Shown here one piece after another: positions 17,495-23,576 of a stretch of DNA of 36,733 bases. Position numbers and translations under genes: made by a program. The notes beneath the pieces are model-generated. The model had not been told where the DNA came from. It saw only the letters and a list, made by a program, of their open reading frames with translations, and did not search any database. Every line of letters starts with the position of its first letter. Within the stretch, counting starts at the first letter, position 1. The stretch comes from a virus, in the IMG/VR virus record IMGVR_UViG_3300009177_000073, positions 1 through 36,733 of that record, one strand, 5' to 3'.

Positions 17495-17890
17495 TCAATG
17501 AAAATAAACTGAATCAATAACAACACTAGTTCCAGTTTCTCTAATAGCTCTAAAGTTTACAATTGCGACATGACCATTAACAGTAACAGTATCGCCGTAT
17601 AAAGCTCGTAGACCTGCCGAAGATGTTGGAGTAGAACCATCAACAGTAAATCTTAAAATACAAGTTGTTCCACTTGCACAATTAACTGTAAAGGTTGCGA
17701 CGTTAGCATTAGCAGTTGCAGTTGGATCAGATGAAGTAATTTTTGAACTAGTGAAACCTGCAGCGGTTCCAGCGATAGTTAAAGTTTCAGAATTGTAGGG
17801 AATGAGATCCCTGGCAACTAAGACCGTCGATTGAGTTATTCCAGCAATTAAAAGACTAAGGAGTAACAGCGATCGATTGAATAACTTCAT
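17495..17890 (-). CDS. Small exported beta-domain protein
   Basis: 131 residues: signal sequence 'KLFNRSLLLLSLLIAGITQSTVLVA', then a small Cys-containing beta domain ('VATFTVNCASGTTCILRFTVDGSTPTSSAGLRALYGDTVTVNG', 'AIVNFRAIRETGTSVVIDSVYFH'). The C-terminal beta pattern resembles phage capsid or tail appendage domains. ATG at 17890 follows AAGGAAAA. The gene start lies inside the end of the small-terminase-like gene by 35 nt. Probably secreted or anchored at the cell or virion surface; exact role unknown. Confidence 0.6.
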   Translation of the reverse strand: MKLFNRSLLLLSLLIAGITQSTVLVARDLIPYNSETLTIAGTAAGFTSSKITSSDPTATANANVATFTVNCASGTTCILRFTVDGSTPTSSAGLRALYGDTVTVNGHVAIVNFRAIRETGTSVVIDSVYFH

Positions 17891-18359
17891 AATCGTTTTC
17901 CTTCTTCATAGGTGGAGCATTGATTATTACCTGAACTCTATTTCCACCATCACTTCCGGTGATTACTTTACCAGATATCTTCTCAAAGGTTTCAGCTAAC
18001 ATCTTTGCAGTAGCAGCAGCTTCCTGAGGTTTAGTAGTATTAACTAAGTTCTCTTTCATTTCATCTATAGCACGGCTGATTCCATCGAGAAGTTCGTCCT
18101 TAACAGAATCAACATTTGCCTTAACCTTAGTTGCAATAGCTTCTTTTAATTCAGTATTTACTCCAACAGCATCACTAATTATAGCTTTACTAAGTCTACC
18201 AGCAGTTTCTCTAACTACTCCAGTAACCTCGGCAGCTTCACTAGGAGAAGTTAATTTAGCAAGTGTTCCAATAGCTACACGCTCATCAGTAGTTAAATGT
18301 TGACGAGAATTAGTTGTGCGTTTAATTCTTTCAATGTATTCTTCTTGTTCTATATACAT
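17856..18359 (-). CDS. Probable terminase small subunit (DNA-binding)
   Basis: 167 residues from the ATG at 18359 (an ATG at 18410 would add 17 residues). It has an N-terminal helical part with a helix-turn-helix-like stretch ('LTTDERVAIGTLAKLTSPSEAAEVTGVVRETAGRLSKAI'), central oligomerisation helices ('VKDELLDGISRAIDEMKENL') and a C-terminal 'VQVIINAPPMKKENDYEVIQ' strand-like tail of the type seen in many small terminases. It is the first gene of the late arm, a usual place for terS. No search was done; a regulator is the alternative. Confidence 0.55.
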   Translation of the reverse strand: MYIEQEEYIERIKRTTNSRQHLTTDERVAIGTLAKLTSPSEAAEVTGVVRETAGRLSKAIISDAVGVNTELKEAIATKVKANVDSVKDELLDGISRAIDEMKENLVNTTKPQEAAATAKMLAETFEKISGKVITGSDGGNRVQVIINAPPMKKENDYEVIQSIAVTP

Positions 18360-18410
18360 TGGGACGACGCCAACACTATAACATAGGGACACCCTCGAAA
18401 ACCTCAACAT

Positions 18411-18602
18411 TTACGGGCCTCACGCAGTGACCCAAGTTGGGACACCTAGGTAGTTTTGATTTTCTATTATTATATATTTGGAATATGAGACTCTTTTATT
18501 TTTTAAAGTATGTAGGTCTTTCAAGGTACGCCCAAGTTTTGTCCCAGCATGAGACTCTATAAAAGGGGGTGTATGGGGTGTGGATTGATTGATGAACTTT
18601 AT
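18411..18602. promoter_or_regulatory. Divergent intergenic region, left half: candidate late-arm promoter zone
   Basis: 192 bp with no credible gene, upstream of the left (minus) arm. It contains two direct repeats of ATGAGACTCT (about 18485 and 18549), two copies of CCAAGTT followed by a GGGACA/TGTCCC word, and one copy of the repeated GTTGGGACACC word near 18436. On the minus strand TTGAAA with AT-rich sequence about 17 nt downstream could be a weak promoter, but no good -10 box stands out. A phage-specific late promoter is possible. Confidence 0.35.
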
Positions 18603-18673
18603 ATTACAGAGTAATTGGTATTTAGATTGTAAGACTTACATATGTAAATATTACAGTGTAATAATTGTTACAC
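18603..18673. promoter_or_regulatory. Array of TTACA/TGTAA palindromes (operator cluster)
   Basis: Five overlapping or adjacent dyads of the same half-site: ATTAC-AGA-GTAAT (18603-18615), TGTAAG-A-CTTACA (18628-18640), TTACAT-ATGTAA (18636-18647), ATTACA-G-TGTAAT (18650-18662) and GTGTAA-TAATTG-TTACAC (18656-18673). All are exact apart from their central spacers. This density in 71 bp between divergent arms is what a cooperative repressor or switch region would look like. The binding protein is not identified. Confidence 0.6.
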
Positions 18674-18852
18674 ACTTGAGTAGTTATTACATAGCAGTTA
18701 TAGGACCGTCGATTAGAACGTGGTGCATTTCCATCATTTACCATTGGCATCATTACTGCATTATCAATTGCCAGACAATCTAGCGTGTCCGTTAGCTCTG
18801 CTAGATTCTCGGTAATGTAGCGTTTGATTGGCTCACTAAAACGAGTAGCCAA
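18622..18852 (-). CDS. Doubtful 76-residue frame in the divergent regulatory region
   Basis: A TTG-initiated frame whose first half reads like protein ('TRFSEPIKRYITENLAELTDTLDCLAIDNAV') but whose second half is a hydrophobic low-quality tail. It has no ribosome site, overlaps the operator array and the leader hairpins, and runs against the leader of the plus-strand gene. Recorded because it is long for the region; I would not include it without transcript or proteome evidence. Confidence 0.2.
   Translation of the reverse strand: MATRFSEPIKRYITENLAELTDTLDCLAIDNAVMMPMVNDGNAPRSNRRSYNCYVITTQVCNNYYTVIFTYVSLTI
18779..18805 (+). other. Leader hairpin upstream of boxB/boxA
   Basis: TCTAGC (18779-18784) pairs with GCTAGA (18800-18805), loop 15 nt. 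It is the first of three stem-loops in the leader of the 142-residue gene; the next two are the boxB-like stem and the large hairpin. Together they suggest a structured 5' untranslated region. Confidence 0.4.
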
Positions 18853-18875
18853 TTAGCTACCGCTCTTTAACAATT
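18845..18875 (+). promoter_or_regulatory. rrn-like boxB-boxA antitermination element
   Basis: A stem-loop GTAGC-CAATTA-GCTAC (18845-18860) is followed directly by CGCTCTTTAACAATT (18861-18875). The latter matches the bacterial ribosomal-RNA boxA word (GCTCTTTAACA) over its full core, and the order boxB then boxA is that of rRNA leaders, not of lambda nut sites. BoxA recruits NusB/S10 to make RNA polymerase resistant to termination. Here it heads the right-arm transcript. Confidence 0.7.
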
Positions 18876-18878
18876 AAA

Positions 18879-18956
18879 TAGGTTGTGGATTGGCTACTTA
18901 GCTAATTACTACCTCTCGGCAGCATAGGATTAGCTAAGTAACGAGTCCACAACCTA
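18879..18956 (+). promoter_or_regulatory. Large two-tier leader hairpin ending at the ribosome site
   Basis: Outer stem TAGGTTGTGGA (18879-18889) with TCCACAACCTA (18946-18956), 11 perfect pairs; inner stem ACTTAGCTAAT (18896-18906) with ATTAGCTAAGT (18929-18939), 11 perfect pairs; terminal loop 22 nt. The stem ends 3 nt before GGAG of the ribosome site (18960-18963) of the next gene. It could control translation or protect the 5' end, or be the rrn-like processing stem after boxA. Confidence 0.65.
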
Positions 18957-18968
18957 ACAGGAGCGAAC

Positions 18969-19397
18969 ATGTTTACATTGAATGAAGCTAGAATTAACCG
19001 ACGCGGTAAGGGTGCAAAAGGCTCAGTAGTTGTTAGTTTGCTAGCGACAGTTAAAGAATCCGACGAAAAGACTGGCGTAGCTAAGAAGTTTGATTATTCA
19101 GGCTTTGAAGCTTTACAGCCTGAAGTTATGGTCGAATTTGTGAAGTCTCAAGGTCTTAATCCAGCCAAGCTATTGGCTATGGCATTTGATAGCATTCGGA
19201 AGAATCAAGCTATCAAAGGCCACGGTGCTGGTAGCGAACTTCGAGAGAAACTCATTACTGTTGGATTGGCTGAGAAAAAGACTGCGCCAGCACTTGCAGC
19301 AGCTATCCAACAAATGATTCGAGTTCAGAAGATGCTCGGCAAAGTAGTGAGTATTGATGAAGTAATTACAGAAATGGTAGCGCAGAAAAAGAGTTAG
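18969..19397 (+). CDS. First right-arm protein, helical, probably highly expressed
   Basis: 142 residues. The beginning is basic ('NEARINRRGKGAKGSVVVSLLATVKES'), the rest helical with a 'GAGSELREKLITVGLAEKKTAPALAAAIQQMIRVQKMLGKVVSIDEVI' stretch. Ribosome site GGAG 5 nt before the ATG. Codon choice (GCT, CGT, AAG, GGT, CAG) is less AT-biased than that of neighbours, which suggests high expression. Isolated between the elaborate leader and a terminator-like hairpin, so it forms its own unit. A DNA-binding or host-takeover role is possible; the family is not recognised. Confidence 0.8.
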   Translation: MFTLNEARINRRGKGAKGSVVVSLLATVKESDEKTGVAKKFDYSGFEALQPEVMVEFVKSQGLNPAKLLAMAFDSIRKNQAIKGHGAGSELREKLITVGLAEKKTAPALAAAIQQMIRVQKMLGKVVSIDEVITEMVAQKKS

Positions 19398-19405
19398 CAT
19401 TTACT

Positions 19406-19445
19406 TAGACCTGTTACTCGAAAGAATAGCAGGTCTAGTTAAATT
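19406..19445 (+). terminator. Terminator-like hairpin after the 142-residue gene
   Basis: TAGACCTG (19406-19413) pairs with CAGGTCTA (19430-19437), 16-nt loop, followed by GTTAAATTCT. Eight perfect pairs nine bases after the stop codon; the U-run is weak, so termination may be partial. The boxA-modified polymerase could read through it. Confidence 0.5.
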
Positions 19446-19495
19446 CTAACGTCAGCCAATCTAAAGTTAATCAATTTATTGATATAAAATTCATA

Positions 19496-19540
19496 ACCTA
19501 CGGTATAAGCCTAGCACGTTACCAGACTTATACCGTAGGT
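19496..19540. repeat. 14-bp perfect inverted repeat at left edge of candidate origin
   Basis: ACCTACGGTATAAG (19496-19509) and CTTATACCGTAGGT (19527-19540) are exact reverse complements around a 17-nt spacer. It contains the GGTA/TACC core that recurs throughout the flanks of the AT-rich core, so it may be a strong binding site of the same protein, or a cruciform-forming boundary. Confidence 0.65.
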
Positions 19541-19670
19541 CTACCAGTTTGTTACCAAAAAGCTACCAAAAAGCTACCGAAATCTATACCGGCAGATTTG
19601 ACGTATTTCCTAGGAAATATGCGAAATGTGCCTGTATACCCTACCTCTGACCATACCCTACCGGGCTACC
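19541..19670 (+). repeat. TACC iterons, left flank of candidate origin
   Basis: About ten TACC words, all in one orientation. Three are spaced exactly 11 bp apart (GTTACCAAAAA, GCTACCAAAAA, GCTACCGAAAT from 19551 on), that is, in helical phase; two more form TATACCCTACC and CATACCCTACC at about 19636 and 19653; the last is GCTACCC near 19666. Directly repeated, helically phased sites are typical of replication-initiator binding. Confidence 0.6.
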
Positions 19671-19674
19671 CTAG

Positions 19675-19693
19675 TGTCCACAAAATGAGACAG
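19675..19693 (+). promoter_or_regulatory. TGTCC-N9-GACAG dyad, origin left copy
   Basis: TGTCC-ACAAAATGA-GACAG. The same 19-bp pattern occurs in front of three sigma70 promoters (24312, 25798, 28780) and, inverted, on the other side of this AT-rich core (19799-19817). The AT-rich core begins where a -35 box would be in the other copies, and GATATAAT lies about 17-19 nt further on. Confidence 0.65.
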
Positions 19694-19798
19694 GTTTCTA
19701 TTCTTTATCTATATATAGATATAATATATATAATATATAATATATATAAATAATATATATAATAATATATATAATATAAATATATAAAGAATATAAAA
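19694..19798. other. AT-rich core of candidate replication origin (DNA unwinding element)
   Basis: Bases 19719-19788 contain no G or C at all (70 bp of A and T, mostly TATAAT-like steps). The flanks are an imperfect palindrome: 19689-19708 and 19784-19803 match as inverted repeats at 18 of 20 positions, including ATTCTTTAT/ATAAAGAAT. Low melting stability, symmetric flanking sites and intergenic position suggest the place where DNA opens for replication. No gene is present. Confidence 0.6.
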
Positions 19799-19817
19799 CT
19801 GTCACCTTTTTCGGACA
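19799..19817 (-). promoter_or_regulatory. TGTCC-N9-GACAG dyad, origin right copy (inverted)
   Basis: Read on the minus strand it is TGTCC-GAAAAAGGT-GACAG, followed by TTTTATATTC. It mirrors the copy at 19675-19693 around a centre near 19746, so the two sites face each other across the AT-rich core. Confidence 0.65.
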
Positions 19818-19825
19818 CCTTGCGG

Positions 19826-19978
19826 TGGGTAGCAAGGTATGATACAGTGGGGGTATCTCCGGTAAACGTCGATGGATACAGGCTTAACTCCTACTTTCCT
19901 TTCGGTAACACTCTGGTATCTGGTCGGTAGCTACCCGGTAGCCTACTGGTAGAACCTTGGTAGCAGGTTGAAGGTATG
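19826..19978 (+). repeat. GGTA iterons, right flank of candidate origin
   Basis: About eleven GGTA words, nearly all in one orientation and opposite to the TACC words on the left: for example GGTAGC at 19828, 19926, 19937 and 19959, GGTATC at 19852 and 19915, GGTAAC at 19904, GGTATG at 19973. Only one TACC interrupts them. Orientation flips exactly across the AT-rich core. No credible coding frame before 19976. Confidence 0.6.
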
Positions 19979-20017
19979 AGCCAATCCAAACAATTTAAAT
20001 CAATAAATGAGGATAAA

Positions 20018-20260
20018 ATGTATAGAGTAGTAGAATTAAATGGAGCATTCTACATCGTAGATTCAAGGGATACTATTCAAAGTGTTTGGTATACTCTTAA
20101 GTATGCACAAAAGGAATGTAACGTCATTAACAATATCGACGGTCTTAACGACAAAATCTATCAATCGCTACTGAATGACATTGAACACAATTCAGTATCA
20201 AGTGCAATCGTAGACTTGAGAGAAACTGAAGAATTGAATAGGATTTGGAGGTTAAATTAA
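20018..20260 (+). CDS. Small acidic protein, first gene after candidate origin
   Basis: 80 residues. I choose the ATG at 20018 because GAGG lies 5 nt upstream; an ATG at 19976 inside the last GGTA iteron would add 14 residues. It begins with two short strands, 'YRVVELNGAFYIVDSRD', then helices. The 'Y.V...NN.YFI.D' pattern returns in the next gene and at the C-terminus of the HNH frame, suggesting a small family of related phage domains. Function unknown. Confidence 0.65.
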   Translation: MYRVVELNGAFYIVDSRDTIQSVWYTLKYAQKECNVINNIDGLNDKIYQSLLNDIEHNSVSSAIVDLRETEELNRIWRLN

Positions 20261-20261
20261 T

Positions 20262-20444
20262 ATGATTGAAAGATATACAGTAGCTAAGAAGAATAATGTT
20301 TACTTCATTAAGGATAATGAGTGTAAACAATATAACCTGCCGGAAATGGCAGTATCGTTATACTTTAAGAATCCGTCGAATGCTAGTGAAGTATGTAAGA
20401 TAATGAATGAAGAATGGAAGTACTTTCTTTGGAAACCTGAATAG
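20262..20444 (+). CDS. 60-residue protein related to its upstream neighbour
   Basis: Starts at an ATG with GGAGG about 11 nt upstream, 2 nt after the preceding stop. 'ERYTVAKKNNVYFIKDNECKQYNL' resembles the start of the preceding gene, then a helical part ('ASEVCKIMNEEWKYF'). Its stop is followed by a strong terminator hairpin, so these two genes form a short unit. Function unknown. Confidence 0.65.
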   Translation: MIERYTVAKKNNVYFIKDNECKQYNLPEMAVSLYFKNPSNASEVCKIMNEEWKYFLWKPE

Positions 20445-20450
20445 GGAACG

Positions 20451-20501
20451 AAATAGACTCTAAAGTATACAAAGTAATAACAGAGTCTATTTAGTTTTCT
20501 T
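20451..20501 (+). terminator. Rho-independent terminator
   Basis: AAATAGACTCT (20451-20461) pairs perfectly with AGAGTCTATTT (20482-20492), 11 pairs, 20-nt loop, followed by AGTTTTCTT. Six bases after the stop of the 60-residue gene. The A-rich 5' arm with a U-rich 3' arm also makes it partly bidirectional. Confidence 0.7.
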
Positions 20502-20513
20502 GGAGGTAGAATA

Positions 20514-20801
20514 ATGTGGATTAAAGTAACTCAGGAAGATATCGATAATGGAATTAAGCAATATAGCATCACTAGGACCGATGTTTGCATATCCTGTCCG
20601 GTAGCGCAAGCATTCTACAGAATTACAGGAAAGTCAATTCTAGTAGGGATGTTTAGTTATTGGCAATGGGATGTTGGTAAAATCCATAACCTACCGAATA
20701 ATGTGGTAGATTTCGTTAGAGAATTTCATAATAACATCATAGAACATCCTGAATTAATCAAGCCAATCAAGTTTCAGATTAAAAAAGAAACGGTAAAGTA
20801 A
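20514..20801 (+). CDS. Conserved small phage protein with 'CPVAQA' motif
   Basis: 95 residues with a GGAGG ribosome site. The N-terminus 'IKVTQEDIDNGIKQYSITRTDVCISCPVAQAFYRITG' follows a pattern (V-T-x-E-D-I-x-x-G ... C-x-x-C-P-[IV]-A-x-A) that I recall in many unannotated phage and plasmid proteins. A conserved CxxCP could bind metal. The C-terminal half is helical with 'LPNNVVDFVREFHNNI'. Function not known to me. Confidence 0.7.
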   Translation: MWIKVTQEDIDNGIKQYSITRTDVCISCPVAQAFYRITGKSILVGMFSYWQWDVGKIHNLPNNVVDFVREFHNNIIEHPELIKPIKFQIKKETVK

Positions 20802-20802
20802 A

Positions 20803-20991
20803 ATGGCAATCTACTGGACGGTCTTGGAAAACAAGTTACCAAAAGTAACTGCTAAACGTTGTGACTTCTGTAAAAAGTTATTCACAGATGGAGCAATTAG
20901 AATAATTAATGATTACGACGTGACATTCTGTGGTAATAACTGTAAATCAAAGTGGTTGAAAGAATTGGATAGACGTGAGAGAGGTTACTAA
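20803..20991 (+). CDS. Zinc-finger mini-protein
   Basis: 62 residues. Four Cys (CDFC...CGNNC) spaced as a treble-clef or MYND/HIT-like finger: 'KRCDFCKKLFTDGAIRIINDYDVTFCGNNCKSKWLKELDRR'. The basic C-terminus suggests nucleic-acid or protein binding. It follows the previous stop by one base. Function unknown. Confidence 0.7.
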   Translation: MAIYWTVLENKLPKVTAKRCDFCKKLFTDGAIRIINDYDVTFCGNNCKSKWLKELDRRERGY

Positions 20992-21014
20992 CGACTATTG
21001 TAGTTAATCCTTTA

Positions 21015-21521
21015 ATGGAATATAACACAATGAATGAATGTCAATTTTGTTATATTCCTTTAAGCGATTTAACTTATAGATTTTGTTCGATAGAATGTCA
21101 ATCAGATCATTGGAGGTTAATAGAAATGTTCATTAAAGAGCTAAAAGTAGATAAAGAGTTATTCATATCATGGCAAAACGCCGAACTAGCATCAATTAAT
21201 GATATCATTACAAACCTTAGCAATGATGATGCTGTTAAAGAAATACAAAAGAGAATTGAAGATTTAGCTCGATTAGAATATGAATGTAAAGCTAAATCTT
21301 CCGCTCTTTATAGATTACAGGAAGAAAAGTTAGGTCGTAAAGGTATTCCAACATCAATTAAAGAATCAAGACCCGAGATTGATGTTACATTCAACGTCAA
21401 TTTTGATAAGCCTAAGAAAGAAGTTAAGGTTAAAGCAAGTAAGGAAAGTGTATTCGCTACATTAGGAATTGATGTTAAAGCAATGTTGGCAGCAATCGAA
21501 GCTAAGAAGAGTGAAAAATGA
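21015..21521 (+). CDS. N-terminal zinc finger plus coiled-coil protein
   Basis: 168 residues. CQFC...RFCSIECQ (residues 9-30) is a small zinc finger; a long charged helix follows, then a basic low-complexity linker (PKKEVKVKASKES) and a C-terminal helix. No good ribosome site precedes the ATG at 21015 (or 21030). A strong GGAGG sits before an internal ATG at 21126, which would remove the finger, so a shorter product of 131 residues may also be made. Role unknown. Confidence 0.65.
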   Translation: MEYNTMNECQFCYIPLSDLTYRFCSIECQSDHWRLIEMFIKELKVDKELFISWQNAELASINDIITNLSNDDAVKEIQKRIEDLARLEYECKAKSSALYRLQEEKLGRKGIPTSIKESRPEIDVTFNVNFDKPKKEVKVKASKESVFATLGIDVKAMLAAIEAKKSEK

Positions 21522-21613
21522 TTAAACGAATGTTGTTGTTAATTGCGATTGGAATAGTATTAGGAGTATTAATGAGCCTACTATTCCCTGATTATTTATT
21601 TTTTATCAGGTAA
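21518..21613 (+). CDS. 31-residue membrane mini-protein
   Basis: An ATGA overlap with the preceding gene starts a short frame: MIKRMLLLIAIGIVLGVLMS, then LLFPDYLFFIR and a stop. It is one strong transmembrane helix with a basic N-terminus. It ends 6 nt before the helicase ATG. Size and overlap argue for translational coupling. Could be a small inner-membrane effector; not proven. Confidence 0.5.
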   Translation: MIKRMLLLIAIGIVLGVLMSLLFPDYLFFIR

Positions 21614-21619
21614 AAAAAG

Positions 21620-23563
21620 ATGAATGTCCAAGATTCTAAAGTCCTAGCTGAAAGATTATTAAAGAAATATAAGAGTCTAGAGAACTGGTCAATTGAAATT
21701 AATGATTCAGTTCGTAATGCTGGATTATGTAATCATCAATACCGTCGCATTTACTTAAGTGGTCAGGTTGTAGAACGACGGTCTTACAATGAAGTTAAAG
21801 ATACAGTATTGCATGAAATAGCTCACGCTTTGGTAGGACCGGGCCACGGTCATGATGATATATGGAAAGCTCAAGCAATTATTATCGGATGCATTAGTGA
21901 AAGCTGTGGGGATAATTCAGACTTTCATTCACGCAAAATAGATGATAGATCATATGGTAGCATATTTTGCGTGAATTGTAAGTGTCATGCATTAAAGATG
22001 ACGCAATTAGATGGAACACTATGGAAGTTAGATTGTGGTCATTCAATACGTGAAGTTATTGTTGAGAAAAAAGAAACAGTTTTAAAATCGTCGGATGGAT
22101 TTGAACCTAGGAAATATCAATTAGAAGGTATTGACTTTGCGAAGCAAAGTGGCTTTAGATGCTTGATTGCTGATGAAATGGGATTAGGTAAAACAATTCA
22201 AGGTATTGGAACATTTAAGACATACTTGAATGAACTAAGTCCAACACTTTGGGTAGTTAAGTCAGGACAAAAGATACAATGGGCCGTAGAATGTGTAAGG
22301 TGGTGTGGTTTATACCCACAAGTTATCCAATCAAGTAAAGATGTTCTAATTCCTGACTTGTTTAAAGTATACATCGTAGGATATGACATTCTTAGAAGAT
22401 TCAGTAAGAAGGTTAAGCGTAAAACTACAACAAATTGGGGAATGGAAGTAGAACAAGAAGTATTAGAATCACCATTCTACGATTTTCCCTTTAAACTGAT
22501 AATTTTAGATGAATGTCAATCAATTAAAAACGACGGATCGTCCCGATACGCAGAAATTGAAAACATTTGTAAAGGTAAAGAACACATTATTGCGTTAAGC
22601 GGAACGCCGATTAAGAATCAGGCAGCAGAGTATTTTCCAATATTAAATATCTTAAAACCGGAACGGTTTCCATATAAAGAAGAATATCTAAGACAATGGG
22701 TAGAGATTGACGATTCAGGTCAGTATGCAAAATACATGGGAATTAAGCGACATAAGCTTGATGAATGGAAAGCTTACACGGCTGACTTTATCATTAGAAG
22801 AACAAGGGCAGAAGTAGCACCTGAGATTCCAAAGGTTAATCGTAGTTTCTTTCATATTGATCCTGACAACGCTAAACTAAAGCGTATGTATAAGGATGAA
22901 GAAGATGACTTTGTTGGACAAATGATTAAGAAACAAGGTCAGCCTAATTCAATTGAAATTCTAGGCATGATTGCGAAAATGAGACACATTGTAGGATTAA
23001 TGAAAGTCCATCCTACAATTGAGCGTGCTCAGGAATTTCTAGAAGATACTGATAGGAAGTTAGTAATCTTTGTCCACCACTTAGACGTTGCAGAAGCAAT
23101 GAAGTTAGTTATTACTAATTGGTGCTTAGATAATGATTTAAACGAGCCATTGATATTTCACGCCGGTTTAAACTCACAACAACGATTCGACGTGGTTGAG
23201 AAGTTCAAACTTGATAAAAGTAGGATTATGATTGCATCAAGTTTGGCCGCAGGCGAAGGAATAAACTTGCAATTCTGTAGCGATTGCATAATCGCTGAAA
23301 GACAATGGAATCCTGCTAATGAGGAACAAATCGAAGGCCGATTCATGCGTATCGGTCAAACGGCTGATAGAGTAGACGCAACATACATGGTAGTTAGTGG
23401 AACAATTGATGAATACTTCACAGAATTGGTTGAGAAAAAGCGAAGCTATATGAATGCAACACTTGACGGCAAGGCGACTAATTATAGTGAAGAATCATTG
23501 ATGATGGAATTGACTAAGATTATGATTGAGAAGAACCGAAAGACTGTATTTAAAGGTTGGTAA
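21620..23563 (+). CDS. SprT-like metalloprotease fused to SNF2-family helicase
   Basis: 647 residues in three parts. Residues 1-90: SprT-like (Spartan-like) zinc protease with HEIAH at 65-69 (His65, Glu66, His69) and further His at 76/78. Residues 117-141: zinc ribbon (CVNC...CGH). Residues 160-600: SNF2/superfamily 2 ATPase with DEMGLGKT at 185-192 (Walker A Lys191), 'LDECQ' (Walker B), 'SGTP' (motif III) and 'IEGRFMRIGQ' (motif VI). An SMARCAL1-like annealing helicase or remodeller that also cleaves proteins on DNA, for example DNA-protein crosslinks or host factors, is the obvious inference. All catalytic residues look intact. Confidence 0.9.
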   Translation: MNVQDSKVLAERLLKKYKSLENWSIEINDSVRNAGLCNHQYRRIYLSGQVVERRSYNEVKDTVLHEIAHALVGPGHGHDDIWKAQAIIIGCISESCGDNSDFHSRKIDDRSYGSIFCVNCKCHALKMTQLDGTLWKLDCGHSIREVIVEKKETVLKSSDGFEPRKYQLEGIDFAKQSGFRCLIADEMGLGKTIQGIGTFKTYLNELSPTLWVVKSGQKIQWAVECVRWCGLYPQVIQSSKDVLIPDLFKVYIVGYDILRRFSKKVKRKTTTNWGMEVEQEVLESPFYDFPFKLIILDECQSIKNDGSSRYAEIENICKGKEHIIALSGTPIKNQAAEYFPILNILKPERFPYKEEYLRQWVEIDDSGQYAKYMGIKRHKLDEWKAYTADFIIRRTRAEVAPEIPKVNRSFFHIDPDNAKLKRMYKDEEDDFVGQMIKKQGQPNSIEILGMIAKMRHIVGLMKVHPTIERAQEFLEDTDRKLVIFVHHLDVAEAMKLVITNWCLDNDLNEPLIFHAGLNSQQRFDVVEKFKLDKSRIMIASSLAAGEGINLQFCSDCIIAERQWNPANEEQIEGRFMRIGQTADRVDATYMVVSGTIDEYFTELVEKKRSYMNATLDGKATNYSEESLMMELTKIMIEKNRKTVFKGW

Positions 23564-23576
23564 CGCTGGAGAAGAT

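Noticed and set aside
18540-18557. TGTCC...GAGAC near 18540 as a sixth copy of the 19-bp dyad
   Set aside because: The spacer is one base short and the right half is GACTC, not GACAG; no promoter follows.
18589-18783. Plus-strand frame of 64 residues in the divergent region
   Set aside because: Low-complexity, hydrophobic, no ribosome site, overlaps the palindrome array; looks like chance in AT-rich DNA.
18889-18960. DnaA boxes in the leader (TGTGGATT, TCCACAAC)
   Set aside because: Only partial matches to TTATCCACA and both lie in the stem of the leader hairpin.
19551-19600. CRISPR-like array
   Set aside because: The three 11-bp repeats have no spacers and are far too short; iterons fit better.
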